From: Lumbricus terrestris
Lineage: Eukaryota; Annelida; Clitellata; Crassiclitellata; Lumbricidae
Reading direction: 5' to 3'
DNA: 64,000 nucleotides
Assembly: GCA_949752735.1 (NCBI GenBank)
Contig: OX457050.1
Span: forward strand, 43,899,284 to 43,963,283
The position numbers and the translations under genes are program-made. Below the pieces are notes generated by a model, which was not told the DNA's origin, searched no databases, and worked only from the letters and a program-made list of their open reading frames with translations. Shown piece by piece: positions 45,399-55,266 of this stretch. Position 1 is the first letter of the stretch. Each line of letters opens with the position of its first letter.

Positions 45399-46001
45399 GG
45401 TAAAACTGTATTTTAGCGTATTTTATTCAAGACAGGTTAGCTCAAAATAAATAGCGTATTTTATTATTTGGATGCGCTTTCGAACTTCCGCAGGTATTTT
45501 CATCAATCCGACTTCTACCTTGGAATGTATCATTCGTTAATCCAGCTTCTGTTGCAGCAAGATTTATTTTTTCATCAATTGAAATTCTATTTAAATAACA
45601 AGTATTTCCCATCAATCAAGCTCTCATTTAATTAAGTATCGTTTCAGCAACCCGCTTCTATTTAAGGAAAATAATTTTCATCAATCCAACTTCTATTTCT
45701 CAAGCAATCTTTTCATCAATTCCGTTTCCATTTCTCGAGCGTTATTTTTGTCCATCCAGCTGCTACGTCAGCCATTAGATACCTTAATCTACATTTCATT
45801 TCTCAAGTGTTTTTTCATCAATTCAGCTTCTATTTCATCCAGAAGTTTTCATCAATCCAGCTTCCAATATCACTCAATTTTGTCTGTTTGTCACTTTTTT
45901 CATCAACGGAATATGTAAATACACACGCTAAATAATAAAATACGCTAAAATACATGATATCGATTTTGAGATATTAAAATACGCTAAAATACAGTTTTAC
46001 C
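45399..46001. mobile_element. Fold-back/MITE element F (GGTAAAACTGTATTTTAGCG ends)
   Basis: Perfect 8-bp TSD ACTAATTG at 45391-45398 and 46002-46009. Both ends read GGTAAAACTGTATTTTAGCG followed by TATTTTA, with a second AGCGTATTTTATTATTTGG/ATTTAGCG unit just inside. The interior holds the ATCCAGCTTCTATTTC core at 35-45 bp spacing. No coding region. Confidence 0.95.
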
Positions 46002-46175
46002 ACTAATTGTATTGTATTGTATTGTATAGAACCATTAAATTTGAAACACCAACAATAACCGAGATTTGTGTTGTAGCTTCAAGACAAAATAATATAAAAT
46101 GATTGATAAGAAATGGCCAATTGCCGTATTTAAACAAATCTAATTACCGTCCATTCGTACAAAATGGCGAGCGAT

Positions 46176-46956
46176 CAGTGTTGCCACTGAGGTTTTAGAA
46201 ATAAACCCAGATTTTCTTCCAAAAAACCCCCAGAAAAACCCAGCCTATTTATATAAGCTATTTTAGGCCCCTTTCTTCAAATTAAGTTGATTTTTCGCTT
46301 GTTCATATGAGGGTTAACAACTTGTTCATCAAAAGAGTCGAATAAAATGTAATTACAACTTTAAAAATTAAAAAATATCAATTGTTAAAGTTGTCAGAGA
46401 CAATAAGCTTAATCGATATTATCCGTTTGCGCATTCGCAGCGGGTCAAGTTTACGAAGTCTTAAAGTTGTCCGAGGTTTCCAGCAAAATTTTCTTATTAA
46501 TACATCAACAATCCAACGCTTTGACCACATAGAACATCAATGCTTTGCAACAACTGTAGGCTATTATACCATTAGAGGATTGACCTGACCTACAGTGTAT
46601 ATATTATGTATATGCATGTTATAGAATGTCAAAACGGTTTAACAAGGAGAGAGGAGTGACCTGACCTATTTTGAGATGTCAAAATGGTTTTTTTCTGTGC
46701 AGAGTTATTCTTCATGTTATACATTATTTGTGAATTGGCAACGTGAGATATTGATTGTGGAGTTTAAAATTAAAATTAGAGGGAAAAGTATGTATGACAA
46801 CCATTTTACATTAAATTTCACAGAATTTGCACGTGTTATAAATACAAAATGTCAACTCACCAAAATAAACCCAGATTTTGCCCAAAAAAACCCAGAAACC
46901 CAGACGAAGGCAAAAAACCCAGATCTAGTGGGAAAAACCCAGCTGTGGCATCACTG
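46176..46956. mobile_element. hAT element (CAGTGNTGCCAC ends), 0.8 kb
   Basis: The ends are CAGTGTTGCCAC on the left and CAGTGATGCCAC on the complemented right. The flanks are CGAGCGAT (46168-46175) and TGAGCGAT (46957-46964), an 8-bp TSD with one mismatch. Subterminal AAACCCAG motifs repeat at both ends. No transposase remains. The insertion splits a segment whose intact relative is at 9720-9850. Confidence 0.9.
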
Positions 46957-47084
46957 TGAGCGATAGATAGCCTACTAGGTGAATGTTCATTTGTAATGGA
47001 AACTGGCTTTTAAAAGTATGGTTTTGCCATCTGGTGAATAAATGAGAATCTATATTCACAAATTGGCCAAAGCAGGGACTAGAC

Positions 47085-47945
47085 CAGGGGTTCTCAAACT
47101 GTGGTACGCGTACCCCCAGGGGTACGCCAGGAGCCGGTAAGGGGTACGCGAAAATTTCCATAAATATAAATTTTCTTTGAGTTTATGAATTTTGTGTCCA
47201 TCTTTCTTTGATTAGCAGTGATTTTTCACGTTGCAACATATAACAGCATCGTCATTTATTTCTTTCACATCATATAAATAGTCTCACATACAACGCAGTG
47301 CATGCAGCATATTTATGTTTAGGTCTATTACTATAATTTTGAAACAAATAGGCCTGATGTATAAATGGTTGAAAGTACCAAGGCCAGAATATCTCAGACT
47401 ATAATTAGATCTAATTATAGAGCTAAAATAGCAGAGAGTTGAATTGGCCAAATGATTAATTTCTGGTCGAGCTTTAAATTTGGTGATTCCTTTCAGCACG
47501 TCATATCTGGGTGAAACTGCTAACTATTCTTGCTATCAAAAACAAACATGGGGTAAATTTGCGTATAAAATTTACAAATATTAAACCAGATAGGCCTAGT
47601 GTAAATCTGTGCTAGTCTGAACAAGCTTTGTGCACAGCATTAAAGGTTGGCTCTTTCTTCTTTTTTGCAGGGGACTATAGAACAATTTTTCATTTTAAAA
47701 TTGCTGATAAGATTATATGATTCAAAACTAGATTTTGCTCCCTTTATAGGGGCTTCGACAATATAGCCTAGACATAGGCTAGACTCCAATAAACGATGTC
47801 ACTAATGATCAATTAAATGGACTTTTAGTTGTCACTGCCAAAGGACATCGCAATGGCATTTTTTCTGATCCGACTTTGCTGGGGGTACGCCATCATTCGA
47901 TATTTTTGCTTGGGGGACAATAAAACTAAAGTTTGAGAACCCCTG
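47085..47945. mobile_element. hAT element (CAGGGGTTCTCAAACT ends), 0.86 kb
   Basis: Perfect 8-bp TSD GACTAGAC at 47077-47084 and 47946-47953. The terminal inverted repeat is CAGGGGTTCTCAAACT, a Charlie-like form, followed by GGTACGC-type motifs at both ends. No open transposase frame, so non-autonomous. Confidence 0.95.
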
Positions 47946-47953
47946 GACTAGAC

Positions 47954-48189
47954 GATAACACACGCACATTATAGATGCGATGTGAAGCATTGTAAGTTTA
48001 GAGGTGTGGAGGGGTATGACATAATATTATATCCTTACACATGATTTTATCTGCAAGTCGCAATATCAAATGGACAGCATATTGATTATTGTGAGCTGAA
48101 GTATTCTTTTATGATCAATGATCAACTATACTGGTGTTTATCACGAACAAATATTTGTTTTGATTCATACCTTTTTCACCTATGGCAGT
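47954..48189. other. Short spacer
   Basis: About 240 bp of unique DNA between a hAT element and element G with nothing recognisable. Confidence 0.5.
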
Positions 48190-48198
48190 CTCTCTAAC

Positions 48199-48709
48199 GG
48201 TGTCACGACAACTCGTCTTCCGACAACTCGTCTAACGACAAGTGGTCTACAGATAACTGATCCAGCGCTTGAGAAATGGAAGCTGGCTGAAAGTTTTTAC
48301 AGGTGAAATGGAGGTTGGATGGATGAAAAAACGCAAGAGAAATGGAATCTGGATGAGGACTTTTTTACAGATGAAATAGAAGCCGGATTGACGAAAATAG
48401 CGTATGAGAAATAAAAGCTGGATGAAAGTATTTCTTGATCTGAAATAGAAGCTGGATTGATGAAAATAACGGATGAGAAATAGAAGCTGGATGAAGGTAT
48501 TTTTAGATCTGAAGTAGAAGCTGGATGCATGTCGAAATACACGAATAAAATAATCAATCCAGCTTCCATTTAGACTAAAAAACCGTTTTCATAAATCCAG
48601 TTTCTATTTCATCAATACTATTCGTCTGTAGACCAGTTGTCGTTAGACCAATTGTCCGGAGACGAGTTGTCGGTAGACGAGTTGTCGGTAGACCAGTTGT
48701 CGTGGAACC
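48199..48709. mobile_element. Fold-back/MITE element G (GACAACTCGTCTACC ends)
   Basis: The left end GGTGTCACGACAACTCGTCT and the complemented right end GGTTCCACGACAACTGGTCT are followed by repeated 15-bp units (CGACAACTCGTCTAC), three on the left and five on the right. The flanks are CTCTCTAAC (48190-48198) and CTCTCTATAAC (from 48710), an 8- or 9-bp TSD with a small change. The interior is the reverse-complement core GAAATRGAAGCTGGAT at 35-50 bp spacing, turning to direct orientation near 48556. Confidence 0.85.
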
Positions 48710-48717
48710 CTCTCTAT

Positions 48718-49557
48718 AACGTCTTCGACAACACGTACAGCAATTGACAATGCAACGATGATAACTTCTGGAGTTGAATACGCTGAGTAGTGATGATGAT
48801 ATACGATTTATTATGAGGATTCATTACGAAGATGATCTCCTCAGACTAAGGCACTCTGACAATTATGCAGTTAGTTAGATTAAATGTGTTTGATATACAG
48901 TTAGGTCTATTTACAGTTAGCTTCATTAATGAGCAATAATAATTGTCCTTGCATGTATATATTAGTGTTCTTTGCGCTGCCGTCAAGTGGCGCCGCGCTG
49001 CGAAACGCTGAGTAGTAGCTTCTCGCCGTTATTAATTTTATATTGTTAAGTGTTAAATCTAAACAACATTCTATGGTGTGTTGCCTACTCATGTGTAGCA
49101 TAATTTTTTATAGCACTCCTATACTAAGTCTTATCCAACACACAAAATGTGCTAATGTGCCCACACCCTACCAGCCTCTTATTTATAGTGTGGTAACTGT
49201 GTACTTCAATGACAGCTTGATTGCTCACACACTTGTCTAACCTCCTAGATTGTAGTAGACTAAATGGACAAGTGAATGAACACTGATTTTGTTTCATTGC
49301 TGGACTTGATTCGATGCTACTACACACGTCGTCTTTTGTCTGCTGATGAGTGGAACAATCGTATGTGTCTTATGTGCAACACACTGATAATTACTAGTTG
49401 CCACTGTATGCATGATGATGTTTTGATTTACTGTCATTGCTTCCTTGTTCGTTTCTTCTGCCAATTGTTTGCTAACTACTGCACTTCATGTGTTGTCGTT
49501 GTTCCTTTGCTTCTTTGCATGATCATGAACATAAATGTAGCCTAAATGTAATCGCAT
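48718..49557. other. Unassigned spacer
   Basis: AT-rich DNA with overlapping short frames on both strands (48907-49545), none with a recognisable domain. The frame at 49276-49545 is rich in cysteine but has no spaced motif. Confidence 0.4.
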
Positions 49558-49561
49558 TTAA

Positions 49562-50915
49562 CCCATTAGTGCCTAGTGTTCCACTTGTGGAACATTCCAC
49601 TAAAAGTGGTGGCCACTACCTGTACTTTGTTTTTTGTTGTTGTATGCTACATATATTGTTGGTCTATGTTTTTGTTTACAGTTTCATAATTTTTTTTACC
49701 AAGTTGAGCGAAAAATAAGTGTTTTCTCAATTTATTTCATTATGCAAACGTTCAATTATAAAATGTCATTTGTTTCAATCGCCGAAAAAAATAGGTAAGC
49801 TATCCACAACTGTATGACTGGTTGTATTTTGATGTTTCCTGTTATATGAGCACTCTCTGTTCAGCATATATTGATTTACAACCACTGGTTTTATATAAAC
49901 ACCCCATGTCTGACATGTTCCACTTGTGGAACATTGGGCACTAGCAATACCTTTTCTGTAAACACTGTTACAGTCTAGGCTGCATGCTAACGTACCAGTC
50001 TATGCTGACTTGCAGCTAACAACATCGCTGCATATACATACATATATGTACATACTATATGTACATACATACATACATGCATTCATACATGCATACATAT
50101 ACTTATACATATATGTATGCATATACATACATGTACATGCATACATATACATTTATACATAAATGCATAAATACATACATACGTGCGTACGTACATACAT
50201 ACATACATGCATACATACATACATACATAAATACATACATACATACATACATACATACATACATACATACATGCATACATACATGCATACATACATACAG
50301 ACAGACAGACAGACACACATTTGCACTACATACACATACATACAAATACATACATGCATACATACATACATACATACATACATACATACATACATACATA
50401 CATACATGTATACATACATACATACATACATACATACATACATACATACATACATACATACATACATACATACATAAATACATACATACAAATACATACA
50501 TATACATACATGTACATACATGCTTAGATATACTTACATATATGTGCATACATACATACATATATATACATACATGCATACGTATACATACAATGTCATA
50601 CATATATACATACATACATACATATACATTACATACACATACATACATACATACATACATACATACATGCATACATACATACATACTCTGTTATGATCAT
50701 AAGAATTGTTTGATGAATGCGATGTTGAAGTTGCATATAACAAATAATGTGTATTGCATGTGCCCAATGTTCCACAAGTGGAACATGACTTCAAAACCAT
50801 ATTATGACAAAACTGCAGCAACAATTTCAAAACTGAAGCTATATTTCGTGTTCTGGCATGGGATTTTACCTTAAATTGTGTTTGAGATCCAAAAACAAAG
50901 TTGGGCATTAATGGG
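49562..50915. mobile_element. piggyBac-like element 2, copy 2 (1.35 kb, uninterrupted)
   Basis: TTAA flanks at 49558-49561 and 50916-50919. The ends CCCATTAGTGCC and GGCATTAATGGG are the same as copy 1. It shares the GTTCCACTTGTGGAAC palindromes (49577, 49918, 50768) and a (ACAT)n interior (50040-50690). No coding capacity. It holds the empty target sites for the hAT (50183-50190) and LINE (50742-50745) found in copy 1. Confidence 0.95.
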
Positions 50916-50924
50916 TTAACACCG

Positions 50925-51000
50925 ACCGACCAGGAATCGAACCCCGGCCGCCGGCGTGGCGAGCGGGCTACCAGCCCACTCGGTCACTGAGGATCTCTGC
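50925..51000 (-). ncRNA. tRNA-derived sequence (SINE head or tRNA-like relic)
   Basis: On the minus strand it reads CTCAGTGACCGAGTGGGCTG, then GCCGGGGTTCGATTCCTGG, the latter with the B-box GGTTCGATTCC and a T-arm that can pair. The anticodon arm does not fold into a normal 7-base loop, so a functional tRNA is unlikely. Confidence 0.5.
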
Positions 51001-51201
51001 TTAGCTTAAGCTAAGTCGGATCGTAGCAAAATTCTACTTTTAGTCAAACATGGTTAAATTATAAATTCATTCATTACAATAATTTGCATATCGCCTCATA
51101 CAGATAACTGCGCTGAGGAGCATCTAATTCCACCGCGACCAAATAAAACTATTCTAAGAAGCGAGAGAAAGAGTGTTGCTGGAAGCCGTCCTAGTAGCCT
51201 A

Positions 51202-51720
51202 ATCGTAATCGTAATCTCGAGACTTCTACAGCGCCCACAAAAGCCAAGTCGCGGGAACCAGCTTATTCACAGGCGCTCAATCAAAACAAAATCGATAGGC
51301 AGCGGGTCAAGTCCGGAGAGTCAGGCAGGCGGATAGATGGACGGCTAAGGTGGGTCATGTTTAGAGTTGAAATGGCGAGGAATGTGAGGAGAGAAGGAAG
51401 AATCAGGATAGGATTTGTGAAAGAGCAATGTTTTCAGTTTTGAGTGAAAGACCTGTGGGGAGATGGCGAGAGGTGGAGTTTTGGTGAGTTCGTTTGATGG
51501 GTCGGAAGTTTGCCGAAGTGCTGGCGGAAGTATGTTTCAAAGAGGTGGAACGGCAATGGTTATGGAGCGGTTTGCAAATGTCAGTGATGAAGTGATGGGA
51601 GGGCGAAGCAGTGTAATGGAGGATGAGGAGCGTGTTGATCGAGGTGACTGGAACAGGATGGTGACCAACTGACGAAGGTAGAACGGCTGAAATGACTGAA
51701 GTGTATTGTAAGTGAGTGAG
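51202..51720 (-). mobile_element. 5'-truncated LINE 3' end (same family as 34700-36526)
   Basis: AGCCTA flanks both sides (51196-51201, 51721-51726). The tail (ATTACG)n, the AGCGCCTGTGAATAAGCTGG segment and the last ~400 bp of the RT region match the copy at 34.7-35.2 kb closely. Confidence 0.9.
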
Positions 51721-51775
51721 AGCCTACACCTGCGACGGTTGTGACGTGTAAACCTAGATAGCTATGCGATTGGTC

Positions 51776-51990
51776 AGTAGTTGTTTAAGTGTTTCTTTAA
51801 GGACATCGACCAATAGGAAGCGTCCTTTTTGGTCACGTGACCTCATTAATATTCATGTGGATTTGATTGTTGGTATGAGGACAGCAACCAATGACAAGCC
51901 GCCAAATTGTCACGTGACCTCATTATGTTAATTAGCCCCGCCCCTAATTAATATTCATGCAGTGACGTCATATTCTAGAACTTTCTGGAC
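51776..51990 (+). repeat. Polinton left terminal inverted repeat
   Basis: It matches the complement of 63217-63430 over about 215 bp with only scattered differences (for example TTGTCACGTG versus TTTTCACTTG). Similarity fades after TCTAGAACTTTCTGG. It is followed by a short TCTGTCTG run that also appears inside the right repeat. Confidence 0.95.
51810..51970. promoter_or_regulatory. Cluster of transcription-factor-like sites in the Polinton TIR
   Basis: In order: CCAAT (51810), palindromic GGTCACGTGACC (51831-51842, E-box CACGTG), CCAAT (51888), CACGTG (51911-51916), GC-box CCCCGCCCC (51936-51944), and a full CRE TGACGTCA (51963-51970). Adenovirus terminal repeats also carry host-factor sites, so use as promoter or origin auxiliary is plausible. 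No binding has been shown. Confidence 0.55.
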
Positions 51991-52406
51991 CATTCTAGAA
52001 GGTCTATTGTCTCTTTGTCCGTCTGCGTGTTTGTCTGTCTGTCTGTGTGCATACCTAGGTGATTAAGAGATCGTTTATGATGCGCCCTAGGGTAATGGCT
52101 TTATTATGCATGATAAGAATCTCTACGGCGCCACAACGCAGACGAATTTCAAAATAAATAAAAAATTAAAAAACGCAGAAAACTCCAAGATTTTCCACTT
52201 ATTCAAAGCATTAGATTTTCACCTTTATCTTTTAATGCAGCGAATGTACTACAGGCAATGCTTCAATTTAATAATTAAATGCATACAAGGAGGACGCTTA
52301 TCAGATGGCGACACGTATTGTAATTACTTTATTAAAAAGATGATACTTGTATCTTTAAGAATTATTAGTTAACCAATCTTTGCGAGTGATACACGTTTAT
52401 GCAAAT
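51991..52406 (+). other. Left Polinton leader with an 88-codon open frame
   Basis: The region holds a possible small gene at 52106-52372 starting MHDKNLYGATTQ, rich in basic and aromatic residues, with no recognisable domain. It is upstream of and co-directional with the RING gene, so a small viral protein is possible, but so is chance. Confidence 0.3.
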
Positions 52407-52715
52407 ATGTGTTCGTCAAATGTTGAATGTGAAATGGATGTGTTTGGCAACTACAAGTGCGAATGCGCCATTTGTGGAATCGATGAGCGAACGGAGGATG
52501 AGAAAGCTACGAAATATCGCCTCATGAGACTGAAAGCGGAGAATGAAAAACTCAAAAAAGCAGTTACTTGCGTGATATGTAAAAATAAACAAGTGGAAAC
52601 ACTGCTACTTCCATGCAGACATGTAAATATGTGCGACCCATGTGCAGATGAAGCTACAGAATGCCCTCAATGCAAAGAACGCATATTGGGCACAGCCAGA
52701 ATATATCTTGTATAA
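52407..52715 (+). CDS. RING-finger protein (IAP-type RING)
   Basis: 102 residues from the first ATG. A cysteine-rich N-terminus (C8, C18, C20, C23) and a short charged helix are followed by a C-terminal RING with the exact spacing C55-x2-C58-x11-C70-x-H72-x3-C76-x2-C79-x6-C86-x2-C89. IAP RINGs have this form and act as E3 ubiquitin ligases. RING genes are carried by various large DNA viruses, where they modify host pathways; the role here is inferred. No BIR domain is present. The stop lies 37 bp upstream of the ATPase start. Confidence 0.85.
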   Translation: MCSSNVECEMDVFGNYKCECAICGIDERTEDEKATKYRLMRLKAENEKLKKAVTCVICKNKQVETLLLPCRHVNMCDPCADEATECPQCKERILGTARIYLV

Positions 52716-52752
52716 AAGTTTCTTACAACATTTCAAGGACTCACTTTTCGTT

Positions 52753-53367
52753 ATGGATCCAACTTGGCAACATCCGTTTTCGGCTATAGTGAGCGGACCT
52801 TCTGGATGTGGTAAAACACAATTCACGCTACGATTTATAGATCATTTACATTATATGGTCAAACCTCAGGTAGAAAAAATTATCTGGTGTTACGGAATAT
52901 ACCAAGAAATTTTCGACAAATATTCGCAAATTCAATTTCACGAAGGATTACCCGACTTGAATATTTTCGATGGTAAGCAGAAAACGCTTCTGATATTGGA
53001 CGATCTTATGAGCGAGACTGATGATCGCGTTACCAAATTATTTACAAAGATCAGCCACCACAGGAACGTTTCGATACTGTACCTGACGCAGAATCTATTC
53101 TACAGCAGCAAACATACGAGAACCATCAGTTTGAACGCGCATTACTTTGTTCTTTTCAAAAACGTGAGAGATTCGACTCAGATAGCAAACTTGGCAAGGC
53201 AGATGTTCCCCGGCAAGTCGAATTTCATGATAGAGGCGTTCGGAGATGCGACAATGGCGCCTTTCGGATATCTGTTGGTTGATCTCAAACCGGAGACGGA
53301 TGAACGGTGCAGATTAATAACGAACATTTTTCCTGGTGAGACACATTTTGTCTACGTAAGAAAGTGA
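52753..53367 (+). CDS. FtsK/HerA-type (A32-like) genome-packaging ATPase
   Basis: 204 residues from the ATG at 52753 (MDPTWQHPFSAIV), chosen because the P-loop follows at the distance usual in Polintons. Walker A is GPSGCGKT at residues 15-22 and Walker B is LLILDD at 79-84. A later SILYLTQNLF segment fits the sensor position. In this family the enzyme drives DNA into the capsid. The frame is intact. The next gene's ATG lies about 40 bp downstream. Confidence 0.9.
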   Translation: MDPTWQHPFSAIVSGPSGCGKTQFTLRFIDHLHYMVKPQVEKIIWCYGIYQEIFDKYSQIQFHEGLPDLNIFDGKQKTLLILDDLMSETDDRVTKLFTKISHHRNVSILYLTQNLFYSSKHTRTISLNAHYFVLFKNVRDSTQIANLARQMFPGKSNFMIEAFGDATMAPFGYLLVDLKPETDERCRLITNIFPGETHFVYVRK

Positions 53368-53408
53368 ATATAAGGTCGTGTAATCGCTCGAACGTTCAGT
53401 CGTTGAAA

Positions 53409-53738
53409 ATGTCGGCTCCACTGGAGGAGAAATTTGAGAAACTGAGATTACTTAAAGAGTCGTCACCCAAAGTGAGGAAACGTATTTTGAAAGATTGCAA
53501 CACCTCTCTACTTTATTGTCTCTGTGAGTGTGCGCTCAACGTTTTAAAAGGGATTGTTCCTTTGGAAAAAGCTCAGAAGAAGAGACTTGGTCGTTTCAAA
53601 CACAAGTTAAGAAAATTGGCTTCCAAGAAAACTCGTGTAAAGATTAAGAAACGAATAGTACAGACAGGTGGTTTCATAGGTGCATTACTTACCCCTGTGC
53701 TTTCCTTTCTGGGTACGCTGCTAAGTAATAAACTGTAG
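53409..53738 (+). CDS. Small basic pX-like core protein
   Basis: 109 residues from the ATG at 53409 (MSAPLEEKFEKL). The middle is very basic (KKRLGRFKHKLRKLASKK, VKIKKR) and the end is a hydrophobic QTGGFIGALLTPVLSFLG segment. Polintons and adintoviruses usually encode a protein of this shape, compared in the literature to adenovirus core peptide pX. A role in DNA condensation or capsid-membrane interaction is inference. The stop is immediately followed by the next ATG at 53740. Confidence 0.75.
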   Translation: MSAPLEEKFEKLRLLKESSPKVRKRILKDCNTSLLYCLCECALNVLKGIVPLEKAQKKRLGRFKHKLRKLASKKTRVKIKKRIVQTGGFIGALLTPVLSFLGTLLSNKL

Positions 53739-54090
53739 CATGGAACACACGAAGAAGATGGTCTTGGTTGAACCTAGGCAGATTGAAAAATGGAAGGAAA
53801 CCATGTTGGACAAGACTTTGTCCAAATTGGATACGCAGATGTACGACATTCTGCATCGCGATATTGCCGATGACGATAAAGCCAAACTCTATTCCAACAG
53901 TCTGAGTCGTTATCTGAACATTGATAAACCTACTGTACTAACCAAATTCGAAAAGAAAGAAGATGAAGTGTCAACTGTTGAGAAAGCGCAACCGGTCAAA
54001 ACCAATAGTATAGAAGCTCAAGTCTTGGAAACCGTGCCAAAGAAATGGAAAACGCAGGCTGCCAGACTTTTGACTCATATGAAGAGCAAC

Positions 54091-54959
54091 TAGGGCTGCC
54101 AACCGTCCCGGATTCGCCGGGACAGACCCGGAATCGACCCTGTGCGTTCCGTGTCCCGGATTGATCTCAAATTGTCCCGGAATTTGACTCAGAGATCCAC
54201 TTAGCACAATTATTATTCCTATTAATTTTTGCTTAATAAACTCAGCCATTTGTATGATGATTTTACGTTCTGCTCTCTATCAGACCTATACATTACATTG
54301 TTGACTGAACATCGGGAGTTAAAGTCTTCAAAACTTTACAAATCACTGACACTCGGTTTTCGGTTTAGCATTATTGTGTCCAGTTTTAATGCATTTTGCG
54401 AGAGAGCGTTCAGCATTACGAACGATCTGTTGTCTAACAATCGCAATTACCTGAGCACCGACAGTTCACCGACCTTATTAAAGCTCAACTGTTAGCATGA
54501 CATGACATTGTACTGATTTATGCGACTTTGTGCCCAGTGTTCTGGAACTGCTTAACGCACATAAGTAGGCCCTATAATATATTGAGTATAGGCCCTAAGT
54601 TTAGTATAAATTCTGCTCTCCGGTCGCAGACCTATGAGCCTACGATACCTACGAACTTCTCTCAATTTTGACTCATAAGTCATACTCTGCATGATGAACC
54701 TAGGTGACTGGAGTCTGAAATGTTTCTTCTTGAGGTTGATTCTTGTCTTAAATTTAGGCTATAAAATTATGTCTTTTGATGATTTGTCTGAAATTATTAA
54801 GAACTTTTTAGTAGATTGCAAAATATAGACGTTATAGGCCTACTGGTCTGACACAGCTTTTGTTGCATTATGCGTTTCTGTGGATTGTGTAAATTGGTAA
54901 TGGCACATCGAGTGGCTGAAGGCGTCCCGGAATGGCAAAATCAAAAATTGGCAGCCCTA
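54091..54959. mobile_element. hAT element inside the Polinton gene (TAGGGCTGCCAA ends)
   Basis: Perfect 8-bp TSD AGAGCAAC (54083-54090, 54960-54967) and a perfect 12-bp inverted repeat TAGGGCTGCCAA. Subterminal GTCCCGG motifs recur at both ends. 869 bp; contains a transposase end (54229-54495). Confidence 0.97.
54229..54495 (+). pseudogene. hAT transposase C-terminal (dimerisation) relic
   Basis: About 88 codons reading SFNAFCERAFSITNDLLSNN, then RNYLSTDSSPTLLKL and a stop. This is the ERAFS-type C-terminal dimerisation motif of hAT transposases. The catalytic part is absent, so the element moved using another copy's enzyme. Confidence 0.75.
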
Positions 54960-55266
54960 AGAGCAACCCGGACGTTTCGTGGTCTACTAAAGGCGAACTT
55001 GTGCTGAAGAACGCGACCGTTCCGAAGACGCACGTGGTGGACTTGGTAAACGACCTGCTGAGAAAACGTACAACAGCTTCACCGCCTACTGGATGGATGC
55101 AACTGGCCGACGCCTTGAAAGATTCCAACATTCCTCGCGAGTTGATCGGAAATCAAGATCGTTGGAAATATATTAACGGTCCGTTCGATGAAAGCCAGTC
55201 ATTTACACCGAAAAGTAGACACGGAAAACATCAGCAACTTCTGGACGCGAGTTGGTTACCCTACTG

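Noticed and set aside
50925..51000. Functional tRNA gene
   Set aside because: The B-box and T-arm are good but the anticodon arm does not fold normally and a SINE head is more likely. Kept only as a tRNA-derived feature.
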